NCBI GenBank assembly: GCA_011170375.1
Contig: DUEV01000007.1
Location: 1 to 64,000 of the forward strand
DNA length: 64,000 bases
Origin: Dehalococcoidia bacterium
GTDB lineage: Bacteria > Chloroflexota > Dehalococcoidia > Dehalococcoidales > Fen-1064
Direction: 5' to 3'
The notes beneath the pieces are model-generated. The model saw only the letters and a list, made by a program, of their open reading frames with translations, had not been told where the DNA came from and searched no databases. The translations under genes and the position numbers were made by a program. Shown piece by piece: positions 41,052 to 51,337 of the stretch; the first letter of the stretch is position 1, and every line of letters begins with the position of its first letter.

Positions 41052-41258
41052 CTTTTTTTTATATTAGCAATAGTAATATTTACTAACCTTCCAAAAAAGC
41101 AAAAGGGAGGACCGACCATTGCGTGTCCTCCCGTTCCTCTAGTATATTTTATCAAAAATAATAACAAATTGTCAAGGATTAACCTTATTGTTATGTCAAC
41201 TATAATACAATTCTGAATACATTTGATTGATCACTAATATACTGTACAATGATGGAAA

Positions 41259-41296
41259 AGGGAAGGAGCCCCCGAAGAGGCTCCTTAGTCATTACT
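41259..41296 (-). terminator. Rho-independent terminator of the downstream minus-strand gene
   Basis: Minus strand: ggagcctcttcgggggctccttcccttttcc. Confidence 0.65.
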
Positions 41297-41313
41297 GAGT
41301 TCCTAAAATATGA

Positions 41314-44100
41314 TCACTTTTTCTCCTTAGTGTGAATGACGATTTGGCCGCCACCTATCTCCTGATCCATTCCATTGTCATAAACTACAATCTCTGTATC
41401 ACCAACCTCATACCATATTTTGATTCGGAAGGTATCTACTTCGTCATCACCAGCCCAGATTAGGAATCTGTATTCTCCTATACCATTAATCGTACCAGTC
41501 CCCTTGAATCGAGCATAACTAGAACCAGTTACAACGAGCCAATCGTAGCTCGTGCTGTGGAAGTTAAGGTCGGCAACTCTAAAAACAAACTCTGTATTAC
41601 CATCTGGTGCATTAGCACCTTTGTTGTACTTAGCGACGAAACCGAATGTGGCTTTGCCAACTGGGCTACCTTGTATTAGTCTGCTGTTATCAATAGGTAA
41701 TGCAAATGCTATTGGGTCAGAAGGAGTTAGGAACCAACCATATCGATTACCGCCGGCATCAGCAAGTGCGACTTGTTTTAGGTTGTAATTTTCGTATATT
41801 TGGATGCCGGTACTATCGTAGATGAAAGTATTCCGATCTATCCTTGATGGATCATCGGTGTTCTCAACCCATTGGCTTTCGATTGTGTACCAACCAGCAG
41901 TATCTATTTCCAATCCTACGCCACCTGTTGCAGGACCAGGATACCCGGCACCGTCACCATCTGCAGCAAGCCACCAGTTACCATCTGTTGCTTTTAATGC
42001 ACCTACACCACCCGCTTCTTCCCAAATTCCGTCATCTCCATTGATAGCATTATCTAGTGCCCAAGCATCACCAACGTTACCCATTGACGAATCTATATAA
42101 ACATCCACAATCTGTCGAAATCCTCCGGCAGGAAAAACACTTGAATATCCGCTGAAATTAGTGTACGCGTCAATGACTTCTGCATGCCAGTTACCATCAG
42201 CCGATGGTACTCCATTTGTTCCTGATGCTACCCGTGAGATTGTGCCTCCCCATGGAAACCAACCATAAGTATCTACTTCAAAGCCGTTAAAATACCATTC
42301 CATTGATGGGGCAGCACCTTCAGGTGAGTCAATCCAACCACCGCCAGTGACAAATCCGCCTTGTCCAAGCCAAGGTTCATAAAGGATTTGGTTGGTGACC
42401 TCATCACCCAAACCGTCAGGATTAGTGATTGTTTGTGAATTGTAGGTCCAAGAGCCTTGATGATATGGCCCAGAAACATCCCCCCACCAGTTGTATGTAG
42501 CATCCACTATCTGTGCAGTTGTGACCGCACCAAAGTCGTTACCATAGATTTGATTGTAATGCGCAACTACCGTGCTTGTGTCAGATCCATCGTAACCTAC
42601 AGCAATCCCAACTGTACTATCAGTCAGAGTATTTCCTATGATTGGTACTTCAGTACCAGAACCATAATAAGTAGTCACGAGGATTCCAGCTGAGGTAGAT
42701 CCATCACTACTTGCTACGCCGCGGCAGCTCGAGATAGTATTGCCATTGACATCAACTATTGCTCCAGCGCTAATGTCTAGGGCGTAGTCCAGCCAATCAC
42801 CATCACCTTTGCCGATATATGTATTACCACTGAAAGTAGACACGCCTCCCAAGGCGTAGTAAAGAACACCTACTCTACCAATTCCTGAAAATGAACAGTC
42901 ACTTATGTCTACTGGACCGGTTCCATAAGCGACGACCGCCAATCCTGCGTAGGTAGGACCACTCTCGTTGTAGCGAATCTCCGTGAAGTTAACATTATCA
43001 ATTGAACCGTATCCTCTATGACGTATACCTTGGTAGATCAAATAACCTGTTCCATCCAGGGTTACATTGCTCAGATGGAACTCTATTCCGTCGTTTACTA
43101 GGAACCAACCCCTAGAGTCTCCACTGGTTCCTGTGTTTGAATCCGGTATAATAATAGTTGTAGTCGGATCCTCTCCAATAATTGTCAGATCCTCGTTGAT
43201 TACGATCTGTCCTGACGTTACATATGTCCCAGCCGCTACATAAATGGTGGTATGTGAGACTGCTTTAACCGCTTTCTGGATTTCCGAGAAGGCGTTGTAG
43301 CCATAAAATTTCCCTTCCTCAACTTCTGTACCGTACGGAGTTCCCGCCCAGTTGTCGTCAACCCAGACTTCTGTAACAGGAGAAGGATCTGGTGTTAGTG
43401 TCACCCTGTATTGGTTGTCACCGGGAAGCGACTCGATTTCGACTGAGAATCCGACATACTGCAGCGGTACCATTTCACTACCCCAGCTCCAGTCCATGTC
43501 CCAAGCCCAGAGGCCACCACCATGCCATGCAGCACCATTTTCGATTTCTGGAGTCCCAGTTCCACCATAGTAGTGTCCGAAGTCCAACTCAGCGGCGTAC
43601 ATGCGTGACCAGTCCATTACCCCGGACATAGGCATGCCAGCTGCAGGTTTGGGCCAGCCTGCCAGAGAGTCGTCATACCAGGGATTTGCTTCAGTTGCTC
43701 CAGGATGGTTACGTAACATCCATTTCTGGACACCGAGGTCTTCATCGTAGTACAGTGTCAGGCTATACTGATACCAGTCTGGTGTATCTGTAGGACACCC
43801 TGGCCATGCATCGTGATTAACGATTAGGACTTCATCCCAAACTTCAGTGCCTCCTACGAGATCACCCATCCATGCTGAAGATCCCTCCTCGGCATAAATG
43901 TCAAAGCCCCCGTCAACCACCATCGGAATTTCCACTCCAGAATAGATACCTCCGCCTTCATCTACTAGTGTGCCTTCAAAAACCATAGTGGACGATTCAA
44001 TAGTCGTTGGATCTGCTGCTGATGCCGGTATCGCTCCAACAATATTAAGGCTCAATAACAATAGTGTAACAAACAGGATATATATCACTTTTCTTTTCAA
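41314..44100 (-). CDS. Secreted right-handed beta-helix repeat protein
   Basis: Signal peptide (VIYILFVTLLLLSLNIVGAIPASAA); IQKAVKAVSHTTIYVAAGTYVTSGQIVINEDLTIIGED...; YNWWGDVSGP motif. Confidence 0.85.
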   Translation of the reverse strand: MKRKVIYILFVTLLLLSLNIVGAIPASAADPTTIESSTMVFEGTLVDEGGGIYSGVEIPMVVDGGFDIYAEEGSSAWMGDLVGGTEVWDEVLIVNHDAWPGCPTDTPDWYQYSLTLYYDEDLGVQKWMLRNHPGATEANPWYDDSLAGWPKPAAGMPMSGVMDWSRMYAAELDFGHYYGGTGTPEIENGAAWHGGGLWAWDMDWSWGSEMVPLQYVGFSVEIESLPGDNQYRVTLTPDPSPVTEVWVDDNWAGTPYGTEVEEGKFYGYNAFSEIQKAVKAVSHTTIYVAAGTYVTSGQIVINEDLTIIGEDPTTTIIIPDSNTGTSGDSRGWFLVNDGIEFHLSNVTLDGTGYLIYQGIRHRGYGSIDNVNFTEIRYNESGPTYAGLAVVAYGTGPVDISDCSFSGIGRVGVLYYALGGVSTFSGNTYIGKGDGDWLDYALDISAGAIVDVNGNTISSCRGVASSDGSTSAGILVTTYYGSGTEVPIIGNTLTDSTVGIAVGYDGSDTSTVVAHYNQIYGNDFGAVTTAQIVDATYNWWGDVSGPYHQGSWTYNSQTITNPDGLGDEVTNQILYEPWLGQGGFVTGGGWIDSPEGAAPSMEWYFNGFEVDTYGWFPWGGTISRVASGTNGVPSADGNWHAEVIDAYTNFSGYSSVFPAGGFRQIVDVYIDSSMGNVGDAWALDNAINGDDGIWEEAGGVGALKATDGNWWLAADGDGAGYPGPATGGVGLEIDTAGWYTIESQWVENTDDPSRIDRNTFIYDSTGIQIYENYNLKQVALADAGGNRYGWFLTPSDPIAFALPIDNSRLIQGSPVGKATFGFVAKYNKGANAPDGNTEFVFRVADLNFHSTSYDWLVVTGSSYARFKGTGTINGIGEYRFLIWAGDDEVDTFRIKIWYEVGDTEIVVYDNGMDQEIGGGQIVIHTKEKK

Positions 44101-44213
44101 TGATCTACTCCTTTATTTATGAATATCTATTTTCAACTCGGTTCGAGTATTATCAAGAAAGTAATCACGTAAGAATAGAATGTATTGTTTCTTTTTATCA
44201 CCTCCCTTTAATA

Positions 44214-44245
44214 ATAAAAACCGACCCTTTAAGGTCGGTTTCACT
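44214..44245. terminator. Hairpin, possible terminator/attenuator
   Basis: aaaaaccgaccctttaaggtcggttt. Confidence 0.5.
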
Positions 44246-44690
44246 ATTGGCTCGGCACTACACAAGTGTCCAACTACAGGTAGTGCTTCAAAGCCCCCCC
44301 TAAGCTACACGTAAAGATGTATACGTTCAGGATATAAATGCAAGCGCATACTACATTACGCTCACGTTTTTGTCAATCTACCTTAACCTATCTTTTCTTA
44401 ACTTATCTTACCTTTTCCTACACATTAATTTGGACGGATACGTACTCTTTCCTACCTTTTTCTACACGTGATCGGGTGTCTGGTTACCTTTAGTATGACG
44501 TGAGGTTACATTCTTAGAGTATTATGTCAAATAATTCTATTTTATGTGTTATCGTCAGTTTACTCGGCTAATCGTAATATACTGAGACATCTTGAGAGCC
44601 GGAGGTACAGCAGAGGTGAGACGAGGAGTTTTTGGAAGTCATGATGGATTGGGCGGGGGGCTCGCAGGACAGTAGGTCATCTGAGCAAAG

Positions 44691-45776
44691 CTATTCGCTA
44701 CCCTGCTCTGAGACACCACTATCCTCATTACCCTGTCTATGGTGTGGGTCTGCCTCATCGGAATCTCCCGCGCTTGGGGTGAGAGCTTCTATGAAGGCAT
44801 CCAATCTCGCTATCAGTGCCTGTCGGTTCGGCTGTATTCTGTTTCCGCTCGATACATGAGTAGCCGTATCACGTCTTTCGTCATTCAGCCTTCGTTCTAA
44901 CTCTGATGACCTTTGGTCTGGTGCAGTTAGTGTGCCACTCGGTACCTGAATATCTGCGCTATGTGGCCCGTTTTCCGATTGCTCCACCAATTGAGGCTCT
45001 TTCTCTTCCAGAGCCCCCTGGTCTTTCTTCTGAGAAACCTGTCCCGTAGTCTCCAGCAAGCGAGCTAAAACCTGATTCTGTTCGGCGGCACTCTTTTTCA
45101 GTTCTTGAGAAGCCTCACTGAGACCTTGAATAGCACTAGTGTGGCTCTCGAGATGCTTGGCATATTCCTCAATGGCGGAAGAAAATCTGCTCAGAGTTTG
45201 TTCGGTGCTTTCTATCCTTTCTTCCAGCACCCGGTTACTACTACGGCTCGCTTCAGCGATTGGAGAGAGTAATCCGCTTTGCACCTTCCTTCTGGCGCGA
45301 TTAAGTTCATTCGAATAGAGATACATGGTAAAAATGCACAGACTTACTATGATGAAGACCAACCCCTCTTTACTCTGTAAATAGAGAAGAGGGAATCCAA
45401 GGAATGGAATCCTACTACCGACCTTTCCCTCTATATCTTGAGAGCGTACCACGAATGGGTCCTCACCACCGGTATTATCGCCTCTCGTGCGGAAGGAAAT
45501 GCCGCTTTCCGCTTCAACTACTCTGACAACTCGATGTGCTATGGCTATCGGGTAGTTATACGCCTCACGAACCGATGGCGGAACATTAACGACGACTACA
45601 TCACCTACATTGATTTCAGAGTACGATACTTTCTCAATCGTGATCAGGTCGCCAGCTTTAAACTCCGGCTCCATACTGTCACCCAGGACAGCCATGAACG
45701 GCATTGCCCCTCTAACACCGACGGTAACAACGATGATTACCGCAACTACGATGACAAGTCCCAGCGCTCGCTTCAT
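44691..45776 (-). CDS. Signal peptidase I, SipW/archaeal-ER type (S26B), with long C-terminal coiled-coil extension
   Basis: AVLGDSMEPEFKAGDLITIEKV, IAIAHRVVRVVE, TRGDNTGGEDPFVV; about 200 aa coiled-coil tail. Confidence 0.88.
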   Translation of the reverse strand: MKRALGLVIVVAVIIVVTVGVRGAMPFMAVLGDSMEPEFKAGDLITIEKVSYSEINVGDVVVVNVPPSVREAYNYPIAIAHRVVRVVEAESGISFRTRGDNTGGEDPFVVRSQDIEGKVGSRIPFLGFPLLYLQSKEGLVFIIVSLCIFTMYLYSNELNRARRKVQSGLLSPIAEASRSSNRVLEERIESTEQTLSRFSSAIEEYAKHLESHTSAIQGLSEASQELKKSAAEQNQVLARLLETTGQVSQKKDQGALEEKEPQLVEQSENGPHSADIQVPSGTLTAPDQRSSELERRLNDERRDTATHVSSGNRIQPNRQALIARLDAFIEALTPSAGDSDEADPHHRQGNEDSGVSEQGSE

Positions 45777-45785
45777 TTTGGTCTG

Positions 45786-46835
45786 CTATTCTCCCATCTG
45801 GATAACCTGGCAGTATAATTCCGGGGTCACGCTATAACCACTTTCCCATTCTGAGGGATCAGTCGAAACCAGACAGTAGCTGCCGCCAGTAACAGAGAGG
45901 GTGTAGGTACCAGGAGCGTAATCTTCCAGACTGAAGGTAGCCACGCCATTGTTGAGGGTGAGTAATTGGTAGTTGGGCGTCTCCCCTGCCTCCACCGAAC
46001 CGTCTAGGTATAGCTTCATGTTAAGATACTGGTAGGCTTTGATTAGGTCGCCAGTATTAGTCAGGTAGACCTTTACCCCTAGGTCGCCAGTGAAGCCAGC
46101 ATCTGGAGTTACATCAAACAGGTCGCCGGTGGGCACATCACCGCAGAGAGCCATACCGCCACCATAGTTGACCTCAGCGTAGACTTGGGTGCACAGTGTA
46201 TCCTTGCCTGTCCCTCCGTCCTTTCTAAGTCCAACACCGACTTGTAGGGCATCTATTTCGTCCCAAGTCCAGGCAACACTTGTATTTGGATTGATATTCC
46301 ACTGATATGAGTAGGTAGCATAACTGGTAGTTAAGAGCTCCGCATTACCATTATACTCCACGCCTCCGGTCATGAGATGAATATAGGCACTGGTTTGGCC
46401 CGGTGTGTCCGTTACCTTACATACCATATAGACCCTAACCGAATTTATCGTGCCCGTACCTGTAGAGTGGTTGACGATGTTATATAAGTCTTCCTGCCAG
46501 TTGGTGTTGTTGGAGAGAACGTAAGTGCTATCACCATCAGATGTGTCCTCATCCACTTTTTCCCAGTGTTCTCCTGAATCAGGATATTGGTATGTGATAC
46601 CGGTCTCGTCACCAAAAGCGTTCGGCCTCAGTATCTCTGTGCCCCCAGGCTCCGAAGTCAGGATGGAATTCCAGTCAGGCTGGTCTCCAACCGGAGCCGG
46701 TTCACAGGTAGCTATTTCATCACCGGCTGAGGTAACGTCTACCACTGTCGACGACGACAAGTAGGCGAACGCGTATCCCCCACCGGTGATTGCCAGTGCC
46801 ACGAGCACAACTACCATTAGCCGGAGTTTCGTCAC
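45786..46835 (-). CDS. SipW-cognate-type secreted protein (TasA/camelysin-like N-terminus)
   Basis: LMVVVLVALAITGGGYAFAYLSSSTVVDVTSAGDEIAT signal; next to the SipW-type peptidase. Confidence 0.7.
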   Translation of the reverse strand: MTKLRLMVVVLVALAITGGGYAFAYLSSSTVVDVTSAGDEIATCEPAPVGDQPDWNSILTSEPGGTEILRPNAFGDETGITYQYPDSGEHWEKVDEDTSDGDSTYVLSNNTNWQEDLYNIVNHSTGTGTINSVRVYMVCKVTDTPGQTSAYIHLMTGGVEYNGNAELLTTSYATYSYQWNINPNTSVAWTWDEIDALQVGVGLRKDGGTGKDTLCTQVYAEVNYGGGMALCGDVPTGDLFDVTPDAGFTGDLGVKVYLTNTGDLIKAYQYLNMKLYLDGSVEAGETPNYQLLTLNNGVATFSLEDYAPGTYTLSVTGGSYCLVSTDPSEWESGYSVTPELYCQVIQMGE

Positions 46836-46944
46836 TATTCAGCCCCTCGTACTGTTACTAACGTCACCCAACCCAGTCGTCCTAGACTAACTCATTGGCA
46901 CTTAGTGAGGAAATCTCCAGTTGAAAAGATGACTGGTATTACTA

Positions 46945-47550
46945 CTAAGAGCCCTTTTGTATCACTTCACAGAGAATGCTTGGGTCTTCACTTCCTGCAG
47001 CCCAACCGCTTCGGTTGGTCACGTAGGAGCCACCTGTGAGCTGCACGGTGTAGGGCGCTGTTAAGCCAGTCTGGTCAATCTCAATGGTGATATCTCCCTT
47101 ACCCAGAGTGAGATACTCGGTCGTCCCCACCTGCACTGGGGTGGCCTGACTGTCATAGATCTCAATCTCTAGAACCAAAGCTCGGTATGTCTCGACGAGG
47201 TCTTGAGAATTAGCGAGTGTAAGCTGCACCACCATATCGCCAGTGAAGCTAGCTTCAGGTGTTACCGTGAATAGGTCGCCAGCAGTTACGCTGCCCTTAT
47301 ACTGTCCCCACACAGTCCACGTGGGTGGTGAGCCAGCTGCCGTGACACTGGCGAAGTCTGATGTGCCGGTCAGTGCCAAGCTAACTGTGGTCGTGGTTGC
47401 AGTAAAGGCAAATAATCCACCCGTGATGATCAAGGCAAGCAGTACAGCCCCAATCAGGAAAAATCTCTTGCCTCTCTTCTTCACAAGTGACGCCTTCTCA
47501 CCTGCATCAAGCACTGTCTCGGATTTATCGCTGTATCCGATTTCAACCAT
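46945..47550 (-). CDS. SipW-cognate-type secreted protein (TasA/camelysin-like N-terminus)
   Basis: FFLIGAVLLALIITGGLFAFTATTTTVSLALTG signal; C-terminal domain similar to 45786..46835 (GDLFTVTPEASFTGDMVVQL vs GDLFDVTPDAGFTGDLGVKV). Confidence 0.75.
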   Translation of the reverse strand: MVEIGYSDKSETVLDAGEKASLVKKRGKRFFLIGAVLLALIITGGLFAFTATTTTVSLALTGTSDFASVTAAGSPPTWTVWGQYKGSVTAGDLFTVTPEASFTGDMVVQLTLANSQDLVETYRALVLEIEIYDSQATPVQVGTTEYLTLGKGDITIEIDQTGLTAPYTVQLTGGSYVTNRSGWAAGSEDPSILCEVIQKGS

Positions 47551-48064
47551 GTTTTGTTTGCCTCCTTTCTTCCAACATTGGTGATTACTTTTCGGCCGTG
47601 ATGTAGCAACTCCGATGCCACAATCTAGGTGGCAGTCCTCCTATTTGCCACATTACCTAGAAGTACACACGACCTCATATCTACTCCGCCTCTTGCATTT
47701 CCTGGCTGGTTCACATACTGATTTCATTCTCCCATCGCAGGGTGTCTCCAACAAGGCATTTGGGTTCACGATTGGTGAACCTAGTGATTAAATCATATGA
47801 GACTAAAAGTTCATAAAAAGGTATATAGATGCATAAATAAGACCACAGAGAATTCTTAATTCGTGCGTTTTATGCACATTTTAAGCAGATGTCAACGTCG
47901 CTATTTGATGGATATTCGTTACGGTGTGGTTAAAAGCCCCACCCTTCGGCCAATGTGCCGGACACCCTGTGAGTGCGGTAGGACGGGGGATTACTCAGGC
48001 TGGATCACAAAAGAAGAAGGTTGGGGGGATACAAAAAGTTGAGTAGAACTGAAAAGTTGAAAGT

Positions 48065-48135
48065 GGGCTCGGCAGGATTCGAACCTACGACCAATCGGTT
48101 ATGAGCCGACCGCTCTGCCGCTGAGCTACGAGCCC
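48065..48135 (-). tRNA. tRNA with CAT anticodon (Met, or Ile-CAT)
   Basis: GGGCTCGTAGCTCAGCGGCAGAGCGGTCGGCTCATAACCGATTGGTCGTAGGTTCGAATCCTGCCGAGCCCA folds as a cloverleaf. Confidence 0.92.
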
Positions 48136-48232
48136 CTATAAGCGGGTGCGGGTATGACTGATTATAATGTACGAATCCTCAAATGGTCAATAACTGAATG
48201 AGGCACCGATATTGGGCAGGCGAGTAATAATA

Positions 48233-49228
48233 CTACGCCTCCACCGCACCTTCCAGACTGCGTAATTGCTCCCGGGTGCCAATAACTATCAGCTCATCGT
48301 CTACCTCGAGTAGCGTATCAGCCGGCGGATTGGTAAAGAGACGTCCGTCTCGCTTCTTTACTGCCAGGATTGTCGTCCCGCTAGAGTGCTGCCGTCCTTC
48401 CTTAATTTCTTTACCACATACCGGAGAACCAGGTGATATCTTGATGTTCTCCAGTATCAGTTCTCCACGACGACTCGTCAAGGTCGTGTCTACAAAGTCA
48501 ACCACTACCGGTCGCAGAGTAAGCATTGCCAGGCGTCGTCCACCGATACCATACGGCGACATGGTACGATTGGCACCAGCCTGTAACAGCTTCGGTTCCG
48601 ACTCGGTGGTACTGGCCCTGGCAACAATGAATAGGTCGGCACGCATCTGCCTTGCTGAGAGTGTGACATATACATTTTCGGCATCTGTACCCAGCGCCGC
48701 CACCAGTGCTCTGGCCTTACGAATGCCTGCTTCCTCCAATATTTCGTCACTATTAGCATTACCCTGAATGCACAGGTATTCACCTTCGGCAGCCAGAGCC
48801 AGTGCGTCGGGGTCCTGCTCGATAATAACCAGTGGCACCCCTTCGTCCTTGAATACTTTTGCTACTTCCCTACCTACCAGCCCATACCCGCACAGAATGA
48901 CATGGTTCTTCAACTTTGCGATTTTATCTTTCATCCGACGTCTCCCCCATATAGTGGCGAGGTTTCCTTCGAGAATATACTGACCAACAGTAAAAAGACT
49001 GTACGAGAGGGCAGCAATACCGAAAAGGATAAGGACCATGCTGAAGATCATACCCCCCTCCGAAAGCTCTCTGACTTCCTGAAAGCCAACGGTGCTCAGG
49101 GTAATGATGGTCATGTAGAGAGCATCAAGGAAAGACCACCCTTCAATCAATACGTACCCAATAACGCCAATACAGATGATGATGATGACGGCATATAAAA
49201 TCGTCAGCAGGCGTTGTCGAGTACTCAT
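48233..49228 (-). CDS. Potassium channel protein with TrkA-N / TrkA-C domains
   Basis: TIITLSTVGFQEV pore, HVILCGYGLVGREVAKVF, TrkA-C LLEVDDELIVIGTREQLRSLE. Confidence 0.92.
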   Translation of the reverse strand: MSTRQRLLTILYAVIIIICIGVIGYVLIEGWSFLDALYMTIITLSTVGFQEVRELSEGGMIFSMVLILFGIAALSYSLFTVGQYILEGNLATIWGRRRMKDKIAKLKNHVILCGYGLVGREVAKVFKDEGVPLVIIEQDPDALALAAEGEYLCIQGNANSDEILEEAGIRKARALVAALGTDAENVYVTLSARQMRADLFIVARASTTESEPKLLQAGANRTMSPYGIGGRRLAMLTLRPVVVDFVDTTLTSRRGELILENIKISPGSPVCGKEIKEGRQHSSGTTILAVKKRDGRLFTNPPADTLLEVDDELIVIGTREQLRSLEGAVEA

Positions 49229-49359
49229 CTATGTTTACCCCCGGCGGGCCATCCTCAACAGTCCTATCAAAGGATTGACCATTTTAATCGGATTGTAACC
49301 TGAGAGGGGCGCCGCTGTAAAGACCTGCCAGTGAACCAGGGCACTAGCAGTCAAGAAAC

Positions 49360-50436
49360 TTACAGGCCGTACTTATCTCGCAGCAGCCTTGATATTTCTG
49401 AGAGGTAGCCGAACGCCTTCTCGACCAGTTGCTCTTCACCACCGGAGATCATGGACACCCTTCCCTGCTCTCCCGGAGCGCCCACCGCCCCGATATCTTT
49501 GAGACAGCACCTCGCTGGCGCAACCAGCGCCTGCTCTGCGACCTGTTTCACTGACACAGAACTGTTTTCAGACACCACCCCCCAGTAGCCGGACAGGCGG
49601 TCGGCCAGGGTCTTTGGGGTCTCCGTAGCGAGGCTTAGAGAATCGACCGGCACGATTCCCCAGGAGATAATACCTCCCTCAGAGACAAATTCAGAGACCG
49701 CCCGGGAGTAATCGCGGGGCATGAGCTCTATCTGATAGGCATCGAACGAGAGGATTTCAATGCCTAGACTGAGCAGGTAAGGCAAGTTGACGTTGGCGCA
49801 GAGGTGAAGGGCTGGTGGCCCCTCCAGGCCACTGAGGAATTGCTGGTAGTCCTGCCGGGCACGGATATCATCGTAGCCAGTGAGCCCACTGAACACCCAG
49901 CCCAGACCGGGCTCGTCCAGCCAGACAAAGGCATTCGGGTTTTTCTCGCTCAGCTCGTGGTACTGGACATTGGCCTTCCTCTGCATGAAGTCATAGAGGA
50001 TTGTCCTTATCTCCTCGTTATAGATAATAGGCCGATTGTCTTCATCAACCACCTTAAAACCGAAACTCACCGGCCCGATTTGTTGTCCCCGGATAGCTGA
50101 GTAGGTGGTGAGATTTTGCTTCAGGAATCGATGGTAGACGGCTGAATACTCCTTTGTGAGGCGAAAGGTATTCGGCCCCGTCATCCGCTCGCTGTAGCTA
50201 GCCAGTTCTTTAGCAAACCGGCTGCTATCGAGGGTAATCTTTCCGGTCTCCATATCTACGAATATGCCAGGGAAATTTTCCGAGGCCTGGACATACATGT
50301 CTTCATATAGGCTGACATGCGGTAGCTGCGGCCAAAAAGCGATATCCAGGCCAAGGGCAAGCTCCAGTGCCCGGTCGATGTCCTTATGGGGCATGATGCC
50401 CATTGCCGTGGTCTGACATCTCGCTTCAAGTTTCAT
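49360..50436 (-). CDS. MetE / UROD-superfamily protein (cobalamin-independent methionine synthase-like)
   Basis: FVWLDEPGLGWVF, ALHLCANVNLPYLLSLGIEILSFDAY, GIVPVDS, LVAPARCCLKDI. Confidence 0.8.
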   Translation of the reverse strand: MKLEARCQTTAMGIMPHKDIDRALELALGLDIAFWPQLPHVSLYEDMYVQASENFPGIFVDMETGKITLDSSRFAKELASYSERMTGPNTFRLTKEYSAVYHRFLKQNLTTYSAIRGQQIGPVSFGFKVVDEDNRPIIYNEEIRTILYDFMQRKANVQYHELSEKNPNAFVWLDEPGLGWVFSGLTGYDDIRARQDYQQFLSGLEGPPALHLCANVNLPYLLSLGIEILSFDAYQIELMPRDYSRAVSEFVSEGGIISWGIVPVDSLSLATETPKTLADRLSGYWGVVSENSSVSVKQVAEQALVAPARCCLKDIGAVGAPGEQGRVSMISGGEEQLVEKAFGYLSEISRLLRDKYGL

Positions 50437-50531
50437 GCTATGTCCTCACTTACTTGACCCTTCCCTGCTCCCAATACTACAATGCTACCATCCGTAGAAC
50501 AAGTTTGAAAAGAATGCTGGATAGCTAGACA

Positions 50532-51134
50532 ATGTCACAGCGAAAAACAAAAGTCCTGGCACTGCTTGGCAGTCCTCGAAAGCAGGGAAACACCGACATC
50601 ATGGCAGACGAGGTTCTGGAAGGTGCCAGGGCAGCAGGTGCCAATACCTCTAAGGTCTACCTTGATGACTATCATGTCCGCCCTATCGCTGAGGTAGCCG
50701 ATAATTCTCGACAAAGAGACGATCCGCGTCGCGACGATGACTTTCCGCTTTTGCTGGAACGTTTCCTGTCTGCCGATATAGTTATCTGGTCAACCCCCGT
50801 CTACTGGCAGGGTCCGTCAGCTCAGATGAAATGCTTTCTTGACCGCATGTCGTCCTATTTTAACCATCCGGAATACGTCGAGCGATTCAGGGGAAAGGGG
50901 CACATTGTTCTGTACGCATTTGGCAGGCCTGAGCAAGAACATGGCGACTGGATCACCAGACCAATGAAACTCACGGTCGAGGTGCTGCACGGGATATATC
51001 TTGGAGATATCTGTGCCTCAGTCTATCAAAAGGGTAAGGTCAGGCAGATGCCGGAGATACTGGAGGCATGCCGTCAATTAGGGGCGGATGCGGTAAACGC
51101 TATACGAGAGCAGAAAGACCGCTCTCACAAATAA
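50532..51134 (+). CDS. NADPH-dependent FMN reductase / flavodoxin-fold oxidoreductase
   Basis: VLALLGSPRKQGNTDIMADEVL, DIVIWSTPVYWQGPSAQMKCFLDRM. Confidence 0.9.
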   Translation: MSQRKTKVLALLGSPRKQGNTDIMADEVLEGARAAGANTSKVYLDDYHVRPIAEVADNSRQRDDPRRDDDFPLLLERFLSADIVIWSTPVYWQGPSAQMKCFLDRMSSYFNHPEYVERFRGKGHIVLYAFGRPEQEHGDWITRPMKLTVEVLHGIYLGDICASVYQKGKVRQMPEILEACRQLGADAVNAIREQKDRSHK

Positions 51135-51163
51135 TCTGATATATTCTTGAGCCACATAAACAA

Positions 51164-51203
51164 CTAGCCCCGGTTCGTTAACTCAAACCGGGGGCTATTT
51201 TAG
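51164..51203. terminator. Rho-independent terminator
   Basis: tagccccggttcgttaactcaaaccgggggctatttta. Confidence 0.75.
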
Positions 51204-51337
51204 AGAGACCAAGGAGGAATCTGGATGCTTCTGCTGAAAAGCTCTATATAACTATCATAATAGAATGGGGTTAGAGCAAATTATAAGAACCGTTAGAATA
51301 GGATTGTAATTTTTCTAAACGAAATGATCATTCTCTT

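Noticed and set aside
47920-48010. GC-rich structured stretch upstream of the TasA-like gene as a known riboswitch
   Set aside because: Could not match it by eye to c-di-GMP, cobalamin or other riboswitch consensus motifs; would need an Infernal/Rfam search.
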